The notes: generated from the letters alone by a model not told the origin. Positions 53,483 to 62,359 are shown, numbered from the stretch's first letter. The stretch: 64,000 nucleotides of DNA from Pseudoalteromonas luteoviolacea H33-S (GCF_001625695.1 NZ_AUXY01000071.1:124001-188000), one strand, 5' to 3'. Made by a program: numbers and translations.

Positions 53483-55522
53483 ATGATAAAGAGATTTAAA
53501 ACGTTTAAATACTGGACAGATAACTTCATTGTTAAAGGTTTAATACTGGTCGTGATGCTTTTGGCATCGCCCGCTTGGGCAAGTATTCAAGGACAAATTG
53601 TCGCAAATTCGCCGACTACGCCGTCAGTGGCGATTAAAACAGGAGATGAAAGCGCGACATTGCAATTTGACGTACAAGGCGCACAGAGTTTTCGGGTCGA
53701 GTTAGTTGTGCCTGTAGAGGGGGCCAGTGTTCAACTTTTTGACCCACAGGGCAACCTGGTTGTTGATGCCAATGATCCTAAAACGCAGTTTATCGCAGGC
53801 GCGGAACTAGATGCTGCGAATCCATTACCCGGTGGTATTTTCTTGCTCCCTGAGCAGCTGCAACCGCAATCAGGCCAATGGCAAGCCGTTGTTCGTTTTC
53901 CCACCGCGACCTATGATACGGTGGTGATGAGTACGGTATTTATGCGATCTAACCTGCAAGTTGGGATGGCCATTGCGCGCACTGAGTACTTGGTAGACGA
54001 GGTGGCACCTTTAGCTGTGATTATCTTAGATAAGGGCTTACCGATCGCAGGCGTTTCACCCGAGTTCACCATAACAGACCCTGATGGTCTGAACACCGTT
54101 TTGACTGCGCAAGATAATGGGGAAGAAGCTGACGCACAAAAAGCGGATGGGATCTACAGTATTGACTTTCTGCTCGGTAAACCCGGTCAATATAAAGTTA
54201 GTATGGTGGCTGATATTAACACCAGCAATGGAGTTGTTCGTCGTACAGACGGTATGATGCTTGATGTGAAGAGCCCTTTTATTGATGTTAATGATATCAC
54301 CTATGACAAAGTGTTAGACAGCACAGGCTGTGTTGAAGCAATCAATGCAAAAGTTAATTTAGAAGTGTTGGAAGCGGGTCAGTACGTCGTGAATCTAGAT
54401 ATTTCTGACAGTGAGCGCAAATTACTCAGCAATAAAAACGTGTCTTTGCCAGTGGGTGCATCAGTCATTAAGCTAAGTTATTCACGGGATGAGCTCAAAG
54501 CCAATTTAAATAAAACATCGCAATATCAACTTACTAAGTTCTGGGTGAATAAAGTAGACTCCGAGGGTATTCATTTAGCTGCATTGTTACCTGACCATGC
54601 TTTATCGACAGAGACCTCTTACGCTGATTTATGTCGAGATGATATAGAGATCATGCCAGAGATCACAGAAGAGCCCGTGTTAGCTGACGGATATTACTCT
54701 GGTATTGATGTCAGCTTTCCTGTGTATGTAAAGCAATCTGGTCGTTATCAAGTGTCTTTAAAAGCCTTTGCTGCAGATAACACAGATTTGGGCCTTATTA
54801 CGTTTTCAGTAAACTTAGCTGCGGGTGATAATGAGGTGACGTTTAATGTAAGCAATAAGGCACTTGTTAAAGCGGATGGGCCATATCGCTTTGTTGGATT
54901 GCTGGTTACCAAGGGCAGAGTATCCGCCAGGCTGAATTTATTGGGGGAAACCAGAGCGTATAAAAAAGAGCAGTTTATGCCTGTGTATACGGTGGTTCTC
55001 GATGCACTGCAATATGCACTAGAGCGCAGCAACTGGCAAACATCACCAGTGACACCCTCTAATAATACGAGAGTGGGCGGTTACTTACGGTCAGGTGCTT
55101 CAATTCCTTATGACTATGAGACATTATTAACTTTCAGCCCAGAGATCTCAGGTAGCCATGTTTTGGAGGCTAAACTGATCATCGAAGTGGGTGAGTCCAG
55201 CCTAATGACGCCATTTAATTCGATAGAAGTTTTTAATCAAAACAAGCGTACACTAGATGGTCAAGCGGTTAGCTATGATGATTTTTGCCAAAGCTTTAAT
55301 GTGTGTCCTGCTTGGGATCAACACTTAGGCACGATCCCCACTGCAATGGCTAATAATAGCTATGTGGTAGAGTCTGAACAGCTAAGCCATTTAGTACAAA
55401 AATGGGTGGAAGATGAAAATAATAATCACGGTATTATTTTAACTGCTTCGCCTTATGAGCGAAGCTATTTTGCCACGATCACCAGTGCGAAGCTTGAAGT
55501 AAAATATGCTCAACTACCTTGA
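53483..55522 (+). CDS. exported multidomain protein with C-terminal DNRLRE-like module
   Basis: A 679-aa protein, signal peptide ending SPAWA. Residues about 40-250 include a DNGEEADAQKADGIYSIDF segment typical of choice-of-anchor/Ig-like modules in secreted proteins. Middle repeats of about 100 residues follow. The last 170 residues (YETLLTFSPEISG, then VQKWVEDENNNHGIILTAS) resemble DNRLRE-type carbohydrate-binding folds. It shares an operon with the lipase. A role as its binding partner or adhesin is inferred. Ends at a strong terminator. Confidence 0.7.
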   Translation: MIKRFKTFKYWTDNFIVKGLILVVMLLASPAWASIQGQIVANSPTTPSVAIKTGDESATLQFDVQGAQSFRVELVVPVEGASVQLFDPQGNLVVDANDPKTQFIAGAELDAANPLPGGIFLLPEQLQPQSGQWQAVVRFPTATYDTVVMSTVFMRSNLQVGMAIARTEYLVDEVAPLAVIILDKGLPIAGVSPEFTITDPDGLNTVLTAQDNGEEADAQKADGIYSIDFLLGKPGQYKVSMVADINTSNGVVRRTDGMMLDVKSPFIDVNDITYDKVLDSTGCVEAINAKVNLEVLEAGQYVVNLDISDSERKLLSNKNVSLPVGASVIKLSYSRDELKANLNKTSQYQLTKFWVNKVDSEGIHLAALLPDHALSTETSYADLCRDDIEIMPEITEEPVLADGYYSGIDVSFPVYVKQSGRYQVSLKAFAADNTDLGLITFSVNLAAGDNEVTFNVSNKALVKADGPYRFVGLLVTKGRVSARLNLLGETRAYKKEQFMPVYTVVLDALQYALERSNWQTSPVTPSNNTRVGGYLRSGASIPYDYETLLTFSPEISGSHVLEAKLIIEVGESSLMTPFNSIEVFNQNKRTLDGQAVSYDDFCQSFNVCPAWDQHLGTIPTAMANNSYVVESEQLSHLVQKWVEDENNNHGIILTASPYERSYFATITSAKLEVKYAQLP

Positions 55523-55562
55523 TAATAGGTTAGTGAACAATCCGTTCTAATTGCAAAAGCAT

Positions 55563-55600
55563 AAAAGCGCAGGTATATGTTTTATAAAGCTGCGCTTTTT
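55563..55600 (+). terminator. intrinsic terminator of the lipase operon
   Basis: Ten-bp perfect stem (AAAAGCGCAG / CTGCGCTTTT) with a T-run, 40 bases after the operon's last stop. The A-run on the other side makes it bidirectional. Confidence 0.88.
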
Positions 55601-55709
55601 AAGAACGGTCACTTTGATCTAGTCGCTATACGTATGCTAGCCAAAATATATCAATTAAGCTTAATTTTTAGAGCTTCTAATCAGCATTAAATTTGACAGG
55701 TCATATTCA

Positions 55710-55829
55710 GCGAATTGGCTAAAACTCACCACCCAATTTGCCAAAGTGTTTAAAGGCTCGGTGGGAAGACCAGATGCCAAGCAAAAATACTGTGAGCACT
55801 TAAAATTAAAGCGACGAAGCAACTTTTAG
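55710..55829 (+). pseudogene. 3' remnant of a RAYT transposase gene
   Basis: In frame it reads ANWLKLTTQFAKVFKGSVGR and continues DAKQKYCEHLKLKRRSN before a stop. This matches the C-terminus of the complete transposase encoded at 57848-58819. The 5' part is missing. It is followed directly by RAYT right-end repeat copy A. Confidence 0.8.
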
Positions 55830-55900
55830 CGGTTTGTTTCTGCTTTGAAACATGTTTAGGTGTAGTTGTGGTATAAATTAATATGGGTGTCAGGTATCTC
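55824..55900 (+). repeat. RAYT right-end repeat, copy A
   Basis: About 77 bases, including the hairpin TGTTTC-TGCTTT-GAAACA and ending in ATATGGGTGTCAGGTATCT. Copies B (58945-59021) and C (59167-59246) are over 85% identical by eye. IS200-type elements carry such subterminal hairpins. Confidence 0.75.
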
Positions 55901-56348
55901 CTGGGAAGCTCGGTCATGACAAGGGTAACATAACCCGAGTGGGTGTTGTGAGCACCTAACAACCTCCCAATTTATAGTTGCTAAAAGTAGATGAAAAAAG
56001 GCCTAATCTGCCTACATAAAACCCGAAAAAGGCATGGTATTTAAACCGATTGGGTGTTTTCAATTTAGGGTGTGTAGACTCGTAGCTCATTAGGGGCGCT
56101 GAATAACAGTTAAGCCCGGATATATGTCAGAGCAACGCTTTATTGCAAGTGGTTAATCATCAAAATGTGGCTAGTAGGGAGTAAAATAACGATAACGAGG
56201 CAGTAAAAACTGCCCCGACAGACTTACTCAACTTGACATAAAGGGAGTGTCCATATATGTCAAGTATCTTCCTGGTCTGTGAGGGTGGGAGCTGTACGCC
56301 TTACTCTGACAGTATTTTTTTTCATATTTTTTATTTATTGAATAATGT
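55901..56348. other. intergenic region with element remains
   Basis: About 450 bases with copy 3 of the 22-base motif and an inverted repeat CTTGACATA / TATGTCAAG around 56233-56264. I see no gene. It probably consists of remains of RAYT-type elements. Confidence 0.45.
56235..56256 (+). repeat. dispersed 22-base motif, copy 3
   Basis: GACATAAAGGGAGTGTCCAT plus AT; 18 of 22 positions match copy 1. It is followed by ATGTCAAGTATCTTCCTG, similar to the end of the RAYT repeats (TGTCAGGTATCTCCTG in copy A). Confidence 0.5.
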
Positions 56349-56367
56349 GAGGGAGATGATCTCCCTC
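56349..56367 (-). terminator. terminator of the C39-like peptidase gene
   Basis: Eight-bp perfect stem GAGGGAGA / TCTCCCTC with a three-base loop. It starts seven bases past the stop and runs into ATTATTCAATAAATAAA on the minus strand. Confidence 0.7.
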
Positions 56368-56374
56368 TATCAGG

Positions 56375-57025
56375 TTAAGGATATACAGCAAGCGTAATAG
56401 CAGTTGCTACCCAGCTATTGAAAAAATTATTTTTGCTAGTAGTTTTGATGCTGCCATCCCATGGATCGAATACCTTTACCATATTGTTGTTATCATTTAT
56501 TTCATATATGATAACGAAATGACCAATATTCGCAGAGTTTAAAGGACTATTTGGTAATAGATTTACAATTAAAACATTATTGTTGCCTAATAATGTTTTG
56601 AGGTAGTTATACATCTTACTTTTTGTATTTAAACTTGAAATTTCTGTACTCAAAATGGAATGTTTATTCCAGCCCCATCTTTCATCTGCGATTTTGTTTA
56701 AGTTGTAAACAGACGTAATTGAATTACTACGTTTTCCTAAATATGAATATAGTCTATCCAAAGCACTTTTTACTTCTGATGAATTATTTGTAAATGGTGC
56801 GGCCTGTCCAGAAAAATACCAACTTACGTAGTTATTTGCCATCAGCAGTGACATTGGTCCACAAGAATTTCGATAACCAGTAACCACCTGATTTAGATTA
56901 TTCCCGTTTGCATTCAAATAAGCATGTTCAAAAGAACGTGTATAATACACATTTCCATCTCCGGATACATCTGCATAACTAAATGAAGAGACGACCAATA
57001 GCAGTATAGTTAGAAATTTCATCAT
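56375..57025 (-). CDS. exported C39-like cysteine peptidase
   Basis: A 216-aa protein with a signal peptide (ending FSYAD). The catalytic Cys is in NSCGPMSLLMANNYV, His in GHFVIIYEIND and Asp in VFDPWDG: the order and spacing of C39 or C39-like papain-fold peptidases. It lacks the ABC-transporter part that bacteriocin exporters have, and it is exported itself. It may cleave a periplasmic or extracellular substrate; the GG-type peptides of this window are conceivable but not shown. The gene follows a small exported protein gene by 179 bases. Confidence 0.75.
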   Translation of the reverse strand: MMKFLTILLLVVSSFSYADVSGDGNVYYTRSFEHAYLNANGNNLNQVVTGYRNSCGPMSLLMANNYVSWYFSGQAAPFTNNSSEVKSALDRLYSYLGKRSNSITSVYNLNKIADERWGWNKHSILSTEISSLNTKSKMYNYLKTLLGNNNVLIVNLLPNSPLNSANIGHFVIIYEINDNNNMVKVFDPWDGSIKTTSKNNFFNSWVATAITLAVYP

Positions 57026-57204
57026 GACATTTTTCTCCTTTTGAATTTGTCATAGGTTTTTTTTTGATGTTGAAGTTATTTAATATTTACCCTAAAAAAT
57101 TAAATAATAAATGGTGTGTTAATATTTATTTTTTATAAATTTTTTTGAAAAAATATATGCTTATAAAAATAGGAAAAATATCTACTTTTTAATTTGAGAG
57201 GTTT

Positions 57205-57642
57205 TCATGTTAGTAGAACCAATTTATAATGAAAGTATAGATAAGCTTGTGCTTCACTTTCTTTGTAAAGTGAGTGGAAAGCAGAGGAGGCGTTGATATA
57301 AATCTCACCTTGAGATCCGCCTAAAGCGCTCAAAACTTGGACCTCGTATTGAATAATATACCCCTCAGCATTCCACAGGGGAGCGATCTTAGATGGGGAT
57401 GCACCCACCCACTTCAGACCTTCTTGTTGACGCTCTTGAATAAGTAGAAGTGCTTCTTTCCTATCGTTATCTGGCATTTTGTACACTTCTATGGCATGCA
57501 GTAAGGGGTGATATTCATCTTCTATATCTACGGAAGTGTTGTGGAGATGGGATTGATAGCCGTTAATATCGTAGGAAGAGGAAAAAGCTAGGTTGTTTGT
57601 AAAAAATCCGATTATTAATAGCAGTTTTATTTTGTTGTTCAC
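57205..57642 (-). CDS. small exported protein, unknown
   Basis: 145 aa from GTG at 57642 (GGAAATTTAAAC upstream; the frame begins at a TTG at 57678 but this GTG starts a normal signal peptide, KIKLLLIIGFFTNNLAFS). The mature part is small, with HPLLHAIEVYKMPDNDRK and a Tyr-rich end (AYLYFHYKLVLLT). No family is recognised. It is upstream of the C39-like peptidase gene on the same strand and may be its inhibitor or partner; that is speculative. Confidence 0.6.
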   Translation of the reverse strand: MNNKIKLLLIIGFFTNNLAFSSSYDINGYQSHLHNTSVDIEDEYHPLLHAIEVYKMPDNDRKEALLLIQERQQEGLKWVGASPSKIAPLWNAEGYIIQYEVQVLSALGGSQGEIYINASSAFHSLYKESEAQAYLYFHYKLVLLT

Positions 57643-57847
57643 GTTTAAATTTCCATATTGAACTATTGCTGCCTGCAAATAAGGTGCTGAGAAAGCATGA
57701 ATTTAAAAACATTATTATAATGTTTGGTTAACTTTTTTGCAATCTTTTGGGGGTGGTGTTAACGAGCATGACGCCCGCCATAACTTAGAGATATTGTACG
57801 AAGCTGTCTATGCTTTAATAAATATTAAAGTATGGATGGCTTTTTTT

Positions 57848-58819
57848 ATGGCAATAGCAAGGAAGAGACAAGTTAGCTTGGTGGATACTAAGTATTACCA
57901 CTGTATATCACGATGCGTAAGGCGCGCGTTTTTATGCGGAGAAGATAAAGCAACGGGTAAGTCATTTGAGCATAGAAGAGGGTGGGTTGAAGAGAAGTTA
58001 TTGCAGCTAGCCAAGGTGTTTTGTATTGATGTCTGTGCTTATGCGGTGATGAGTAACCATACCCATATTGTTTTGTATGTAGATGATAAAAAAGTAAAAC
58101 GCCTAAATGATAAGGCCATTCTTATTCGTTGGCATAAACAGTTTAAAGGGACTTGGCTGACTCATAAGTTTGTCAGCGGAGAGCCACTGAGCAACTTAGA
58201 GCGCTGTTTGCTGTCAGAGCTGATAGACAAGTATAGAAATCGTCTAGCGGATATCAGCTGGTTTATGCGAACGCTCAACGAAGATATCGCGCGTAAAGCC
58301 AATAAAGAGGATGGTTGCACAGGCCGTTTTTGGGAAGGGCGATTTAAATCACAAGCCTTATTAGATGAAGCAGCGCTTGCAGCGTGTTTAGCGTATGTGG
58401 ATTTGAATCCGGTTAGAGCAAAAATTGCAAAGACACCAGAAGAGTCAGACCATACCAGCATTAAAAAACGTATTGATACAGAAAAAGTAGGTAAACAGCC
58501 TAAGTCACTCATGCGATTTGTAGGCAACCCAAGAAAATACATGCCAAAAGGCTTACCGTTTGAATTTAAATATTATTTAGAACTTGTCGATTTAACAGGG
58601 CGTTGTATGCGCGAAGATAAACGTGGATTTATCACAGACACTCAACCCATTTTATCAAGGCTTAATATCCAACCAGATAATTGGTTAAAGCTCACTACCA
58701 AATTTACCAAGGTGTTCAAGGGATCAGTAGGCAACCCTGATGCCAAGCAAAAATACTGTGAGCACTTAAAACTAAAACGACGAAGCAACTTGACGCAATG
58801 CTGTGAATTGTTCGCTTAA
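57848..58819 (+). CDS. RAYT (IS200-like) transposase
   Basis: 323 aa from the ATG at 57848; the frame is open from 57737 but the extension is not conserved-looking. It belongs to the REP-associated Y1 transposase group: HUH-type HTH at His71/His73 in MSNHTHIVLY, then SWFMRTLNEDIARKANKEDG and RFWEGRFKSQALLDEAALAACLAYVDLNPVRA. I cannot locate a convincing catalytic Tyr at the usual place (NEDIARK), so activity is uncertain. Its 3' end matches the truncated copy at 55710. Right-end repeats B and C follow within 150-350 bases. Confidence 0.85.
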   Translation: MAIARKRQVSLVDTKYYHCISRCVRRAFLCGEDKATGKSFEHRRGWVEEKLLQLAKVFCIDVCAYAVMSNHTHIVLYVDDKKVKRLNDKAILIRWHKQFKGTWLTHKFVSGEPLSNLERCLLSELIDKYRNRLADISWFMRTLNEDIARKANKEDGCTGRFWEGRFKSQALLDEAALAACLAYVDLNPVRAKIAKTPEESDHTSIKKRIDTEKVGKQPKSLMRFVGNPRKYMPKGLPFEFKYYLELVDLTGRCMREDKRGFITDTQPILSRLNIQPDNWLKLTTKFTKVFKGSVGNPDAKQKYCEHLKLKRRSNLTQCCELFA

Positions 58820-59021
58820 CCTTTAAGGCGTCCTAACATTCCAACTTCAATGTAGCTTGTAAAAGCTATGTGGTCAATTATGTCTGAAATCCAAAAAAAG
58901 TTATAAACTTCAGTGATTAATCAGACGATAAAACTGAATGTAGCAATTTTTAGCGGTGTGTTTCTGCTTTGAAACATATTCAGGTGTAGTTGTGGTATAA
59001 ATTAATATGGGTGTCAGGTAC
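58814..59021 (+). repeat. 206-base repeat B (tail unit plus RAYT right end)
   Basis: Begins at GCTTAACCTTTAAG in the last codons of the transposase gene and ends in GGGTGTCAGGTA. It is about 90% identical by eye to unit C, 224 bases downstream. It includes the hairpin TGTTTC-TGCTTT-GAAACA. Confidence 0.8.
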
Positions 59022-59037
59022 TTGTCTGTGAGTTGCT

Positions 59038-59246
59038 TGCTTAACCTTTAAGACGTCCTAACATTCCAACTTCAATGTAGCTTGTAAAAGCTATTTGGTC
59101 GGTCATGTCTGAAATCAAAAAAAGTTATAAATTTCAGTGATTAATTAGACGATTAAACTGAATGTAGCAATTTCTAGCAGTTTGTTTCTGCTTTGAAATA
59201 TGTTCAGGTGTAGTTGTGGTATAAATTAATATGGGTGTCAGGTATC
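59038..59246 (+). repeat. 206-base repeat C, ending inside the methyltransferase gene
   Basis: Near-copy of unit B. The last bases (GGTGTCAGGTATCT) overlap the stop codon and final two codons of the methyltransferase frame on the other strand, so the element's edge created the present gene end. Confidence 0.8.
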
Positions 59247-60407
59247 TTTACCGATATGAAAGCCACCGGCTGAGATGGTGTGTACTGGTTCATTCGTACC
59301 GTGACCTATGTTTGAACCGCGTAGCTTAACCATGTGGCTTGTGACAAGTGCGTTATGATCTTTAGCTGTTACGGTATGCAATGGATCTTGAATGTCCGAG
59401 CCGTCAACACCTGTGTAGTGTTTTGCAATATGAGCAGAGACAAGTGCAAAATGACCACCTTTCACTTGGGCACATATTGTTCTAAGGGGTTCATTTGCGG
59501 ACATATTGCGTTGATTGCTAGCATTCGCATGTTCAGTAATAAAAGGTATTGAACACTCTTCAGGAACTACGAAAGGGTTATTCGAGTTAAGTACAAATCT
59601 TTGCAACCCCTTTGCGATTCTGGCCATAGTTTTTTCTGCCAAAGGACGTTTGCGGTTAAAAATAGACTTAACTGGCACGGACCAATCGATTATATCCGCT
59701 GCTGTTTTATATGGCTTTAAACCTTCACCATGAGTGGGCTCGGGCCACTCAATTGGTTTGCCATCATTTCGTGCAATTAGGAATAATCGTTTACGAATAG
59801 TTGGCGTGCCGTAATCACAAGCTTTTAGTATTCGCCATTCAACGTTATAGCCAAGGCCGTTGATGATTTTATTTTGTGTTATGTGATCATTCTCTATACA
59901 TAGCGCTTCACATACTTCATTGAATGCTGGGTTTTCACATGGTAAGCCAGTTGTGAGCGCTAGAATAAAAGCATTAAACGTTTCACCTTTTCGCTCTTTG
60001 CATGGCTTTCCATCTACAACAGGTCCCCAAGTAAGAAATTCCTCAACATTTTCTAGCATTAGGATTCTGACAGGTACAAGTGCTGCCCAACGTACAGCAA
60101 CCCAAGCTAAACCACGTATGTTTTTATTAACTGGTACATTTCCTTTGGCTTTTGAAAAATGCTTGCAGTCAGGGCTGAACCAAGCAAGCCCGACTGGGCG
60201 ACCATTGCAAGCTTCTATAGGGTCAACATCCCATACTGACTCGCAATAGTGTTTAGTTTCGGGGTGATTTAGTTTGTGCATGTCTATAGCATCTTGGTCA
60301 TGATTGATGGCTATATCGACATGACGGTTCAGGCCTAGCTCCATACCGGTTGAAGCACCGCCGCCCCCTGCAAAGTTATCAACGACTAATTCATTTTGAT
60401 AAAGCAT
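59238..60407 (-). pseudogene. C5 cytosine DNA methyltransferase, C-terminally truncated
   Basis: 389 aa of a phage-type Dcm family enzyme: SAM motif I (DNFAGGGGASTGMELGL, near residue 10), catalytic Cys in WFSPDCKHFSK (motif IV), ENVEEF (motif VI) and RKRLFLIAR (motif VIII), then part of the target-recognition region with repeated PLHTVTAKDH/PVHTISAGG segments. Motifs IX and X, which complete the SAM fold, are absent: the frame stops after HIGKDT where RAYT repeat C begins. It is probably inactive. AAAAGGAA precedes the ATG. Confidence 0.8.
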
Positions 60408-60421
60408 TTTCAGTTCCTTTT

Positions 60422-60514
60422 AAATCATCTTTGACTTAATATTGAGTTATGATTAATCATCTTTGATTTAATGTCAAATCATTTATGATTTAAGTTAAGT
60501 CTTTTTTGATTTAA
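60422..60514. promoter_or_regulatory. array of four palindromic operator-like sites
   Basis: Four related sites (about 60422, 60454, 60476 and 60496) with consensus AAATCAtnTnTGATTTAA; the third is a perfect palindrome (AAATCA-TTTA-TGATTT). Spacings of 32, 22 and 20 bases are near whole helical turns. They lie between the divergent methyltransferase and the 92-aa gene. Confidence 0.65.
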
Positions 60515-60555
60515 CTTTTAGATCACTCTATGATTCGAGCAATAATAGGAAGCGT

Positions 60556-60834
60556 ATGGCGAGCGAAATGCCAAAAAAGAAAGAGACAGACAGGCGACAC
60601 ATAGAAGCTGGGCTATCTGTATTGACGAGCTTAAAAGGTGATGCTGGTAACAGGGTTTTATTTCGTCAGGTTTATGGGCGTGAACCTGATAGTCAGAGTG
60701 AGTTAAACACCTTTAGCAATAGGCTGCAGCCGGGCAGAGGAAATCCGGGTTTAGATTTTCTCGGTAAATTTGTGGAAGCTTATCCAGAGCTTGCAAAAAT
60801 GTCCCTTGGTGAATTTTTTAGGGTTAAGGAATAG
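60556..60834 (+). CDS. small phage-like basic protein, possible regulator
   Basis: A 92-aa soluble protein. A segment ETDRRHIEAGLSVLTSL then GNRVLFRQVYGREPDSQSEL looks helical, but no HTH motif can be pointed out with confidence. It sits next to the operator-like array and divergent from a phage-type methyltransferase, a position typical of control proteins in prophages. Function is not recognised. GGAAGC lies about seven bases upstream of the ATG. Confidence 0.6.
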   Translation: MASEMPKKKETDRRHIEAGLSVLTSLKGDAGNRVLFRQVYGREPDSQSELNTFSNRLQPGRGNPGLDFLGKFVEAYPELAKMSLGEFFRVKE

Positions 60835-60873
60835 GGGTATAATGATCCTATTTGAGAGAAGGTTGGAGGGTGT

Positions 60874-61284
60874 GTGGATATTCTTTCGTTAGCAATAGGG
60901 TTTGTTGTTGGTGGGTTTACCGGTGCTGCTGGCACCTTTTACGGAAATAAGTATACAGATCAGCGTAGACAAAAAGAGAGTGAAAAAAAAGCAGTTGAGC
61001 AATGGGAAGGTTTAAAAGAAAAATTCCCAGAGATCATTCGGGAAATGATAGAAGACGTTCAAAATCCAATATTTGCTGGAGCGCGCACTTTTTTCGTATT
61101 AGAAAGTAATTATCAGATTTCTACAGATGAACCATGTTTTATTTATCACCCTGATAAGCACCCAGAGCTTCTCGCAGCACTTCGGTATATGGAGGATTTA
61201 GGATATATAAAGGATATTACTCCGAAGAACTGTCCTAAATATAGATTTTACGAACATTTTTATGATTTGCTAAAGGATAGCTAA
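60874..61284 (+). CDS. membrane-anchored phage-like protein, unknown
   Basis: 136 aa starting at GTG (GGAGG five to eight bases upstream). One N-terminal membrane helix (residues about 4-24, Gly-rich), then a charged helical segment and a cytoplasmic domain with FIYHPDKHPELLAALRYMEDLGYI. This last part resembles small winged-helix-like domains in phage and defence proteins. I do not recognise the family. It lies 39 bases downstream of the 92-aa gene and is probably in the same operon. Confidence 0.6.
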   Translation: MDILSLAIGFVVGGFTGAAGTFYGNKYTDQRRQKESEKKAVEQWEGLKEKFPEIIREMIEDVQNPIFAGARTFFVLESNYQISTDEPCFIYHPDKHPELLAALRYMEDLGYIKDITPKNCPKYRFYEHFYDLLKDS

Positions 61285-61291
61285 ATAACTT

Positions 61292-61314
61292 AAAGGCCGC
61301 TATAGGCGGCTTTT
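61292..61314 (+). terminator. intrinsic terminator
   Basis: GC-rich stem around GCCGC / GCGGC with an AAGG arm and TTTTAAG tail, eight bases after the stop of the membrane-anchored protein gene. Confidence 0.8.
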
Positions 61315-61368
61315 AAGTTTCAAATTAATCTACAAGCAATTAGCTATATTAGCTCATGTAGAATTCTT

Positions 61369-61626
61369 CTAAATGGGGACGATCCTGACATCTAGATAGC
61401 GGCCATCGCTATTTAGCTTGATCTCACTAATAAACCCTTCCAAGTTTTGAAAATGAGCACGCACAATATCCCTAAAATATTCAGCTTGCGGAGTATTGTA
61501 AAGCTCTTTATCAAGTGAATATCCACCTTGCGTCAATCGTCCATAGACTTTTATGTGCTCGCCATATTTTGCGATTGCCTCTTGTGCCTTGCTCTCTACG
61601 AATACCTTTTGCTCAGGCGTTAACAT
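61369..61626 (-). CDS. small soluble protein, unknown
   Basis: 85 aa with AAGGAGAT seven bases before the ATG, a good translation signal. No export signal. Mixed alpha/beta sequence with AKYGEHIKVYGRLTQGGYSLDKE and a beta C-terminus (GRYLDVRIVPI). No family is recognised. Convergent with the previous gene. Confidence 0.6.
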   Translation of the reverse strand: MLTPEQKVFVESKAQEAIAKYGEHIKVYGRLTQGGYSLDKELYNTPQAEYFRDIVRAHFQNLEGFISEIKLNSDGRYLDVRIVPI

Positions 61627-61855
61627 GATAATCTCCTTTCGTGAGTGTTCAACTTCAATGTAGCGTATATTGTGATAACTTTAGCTCGATTGGCAAGTGA
61701 AGGAAACGAAGGTTTTAGGTTAGCTCCCTTTAGACAATGCGATAAGCCACTTCTATTAGATTGATTTATATCAATAGCCTTTCACTCTTGTTTGCTTTTT
61801 GACAGTTGTGTGCCTAACTAGTGTTTAAGATAACGGAAAACACTAAGGACAATTA

Positions 61856-62359
61856 ATGAATCTTAGCCAACAAGAGAGACTTCAGTTGATCAATCAATTT
61901 GAGATTTTGTCTATTCAAAATGAGAATGATGCCAGCCACTACCAAGAACTAATAAAGATTTTACAGTCAGGCTATACAATTTTTTACAATCAAGTATTTC
62001 AGCACTTGTCAGAAGAAATGAGTGAGGAGTCATGTCAGCTGGTTTTGAACATATTGGATTTATATAGAGCGATTGAAGATACAAGAGCAAGAACCGCCTG
62101 TAAGGAATTGGATGATCATCACAGATCAACTTTTCTAGGGTTTGATGGAAACGGTGAAACTGAATATATGTGCTTCGCTCGATTTTTGGTTGTAGAGCAA
62201 GGTAAGTTTCGCGAGCAGGAACAGTATCTACAGAAAAATGACAATATGAATAGCCATATGCCAATGATAGAAATATACCGAAGAATGCTGATTGAGGCCG
62301 GAAACTATAACATCTGGCAAATGAGCGCTGAAGATGCACTAAACATATTAAATGCCTAG
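61856..62359 (+). CDS. yfbU: YfbU-family protein
   Basis: A 167-aa soluble helical protein: MNLSQQERLQLINQFEIL at the start, then HHRSTFLGFDGNGETEYMCFARFLV and MPMIEIYRRML, matching the E. coli YfbU family throughout its length. The function of the family is not established. Its end overlaps the convergent umuC gene by four bases. Confidence 0.85.
   Translation: MNLSQQERLQLINQFEILSIQNENDASHYQELIKILQSGYTIFYNQVFQHLSEEMSEESCQLVLNILDLYRAIEDTRARTACKELDDHHRSTFLGFDGNGETEYMCFARFLVVEQGKFREQEQYLQKNDNMNSHMPMIEIYRRMLIEAGNYNIWQMSAEDALNILNA

Noticed and set aside
55920..55975. Integron attC-like site around GTTGTGAGCACCTAACAACC
   Set aside because: There is short inverted symmetry but no full R''/L''-L'/R' layout, no gene cassette on either side and no integrase in the window.
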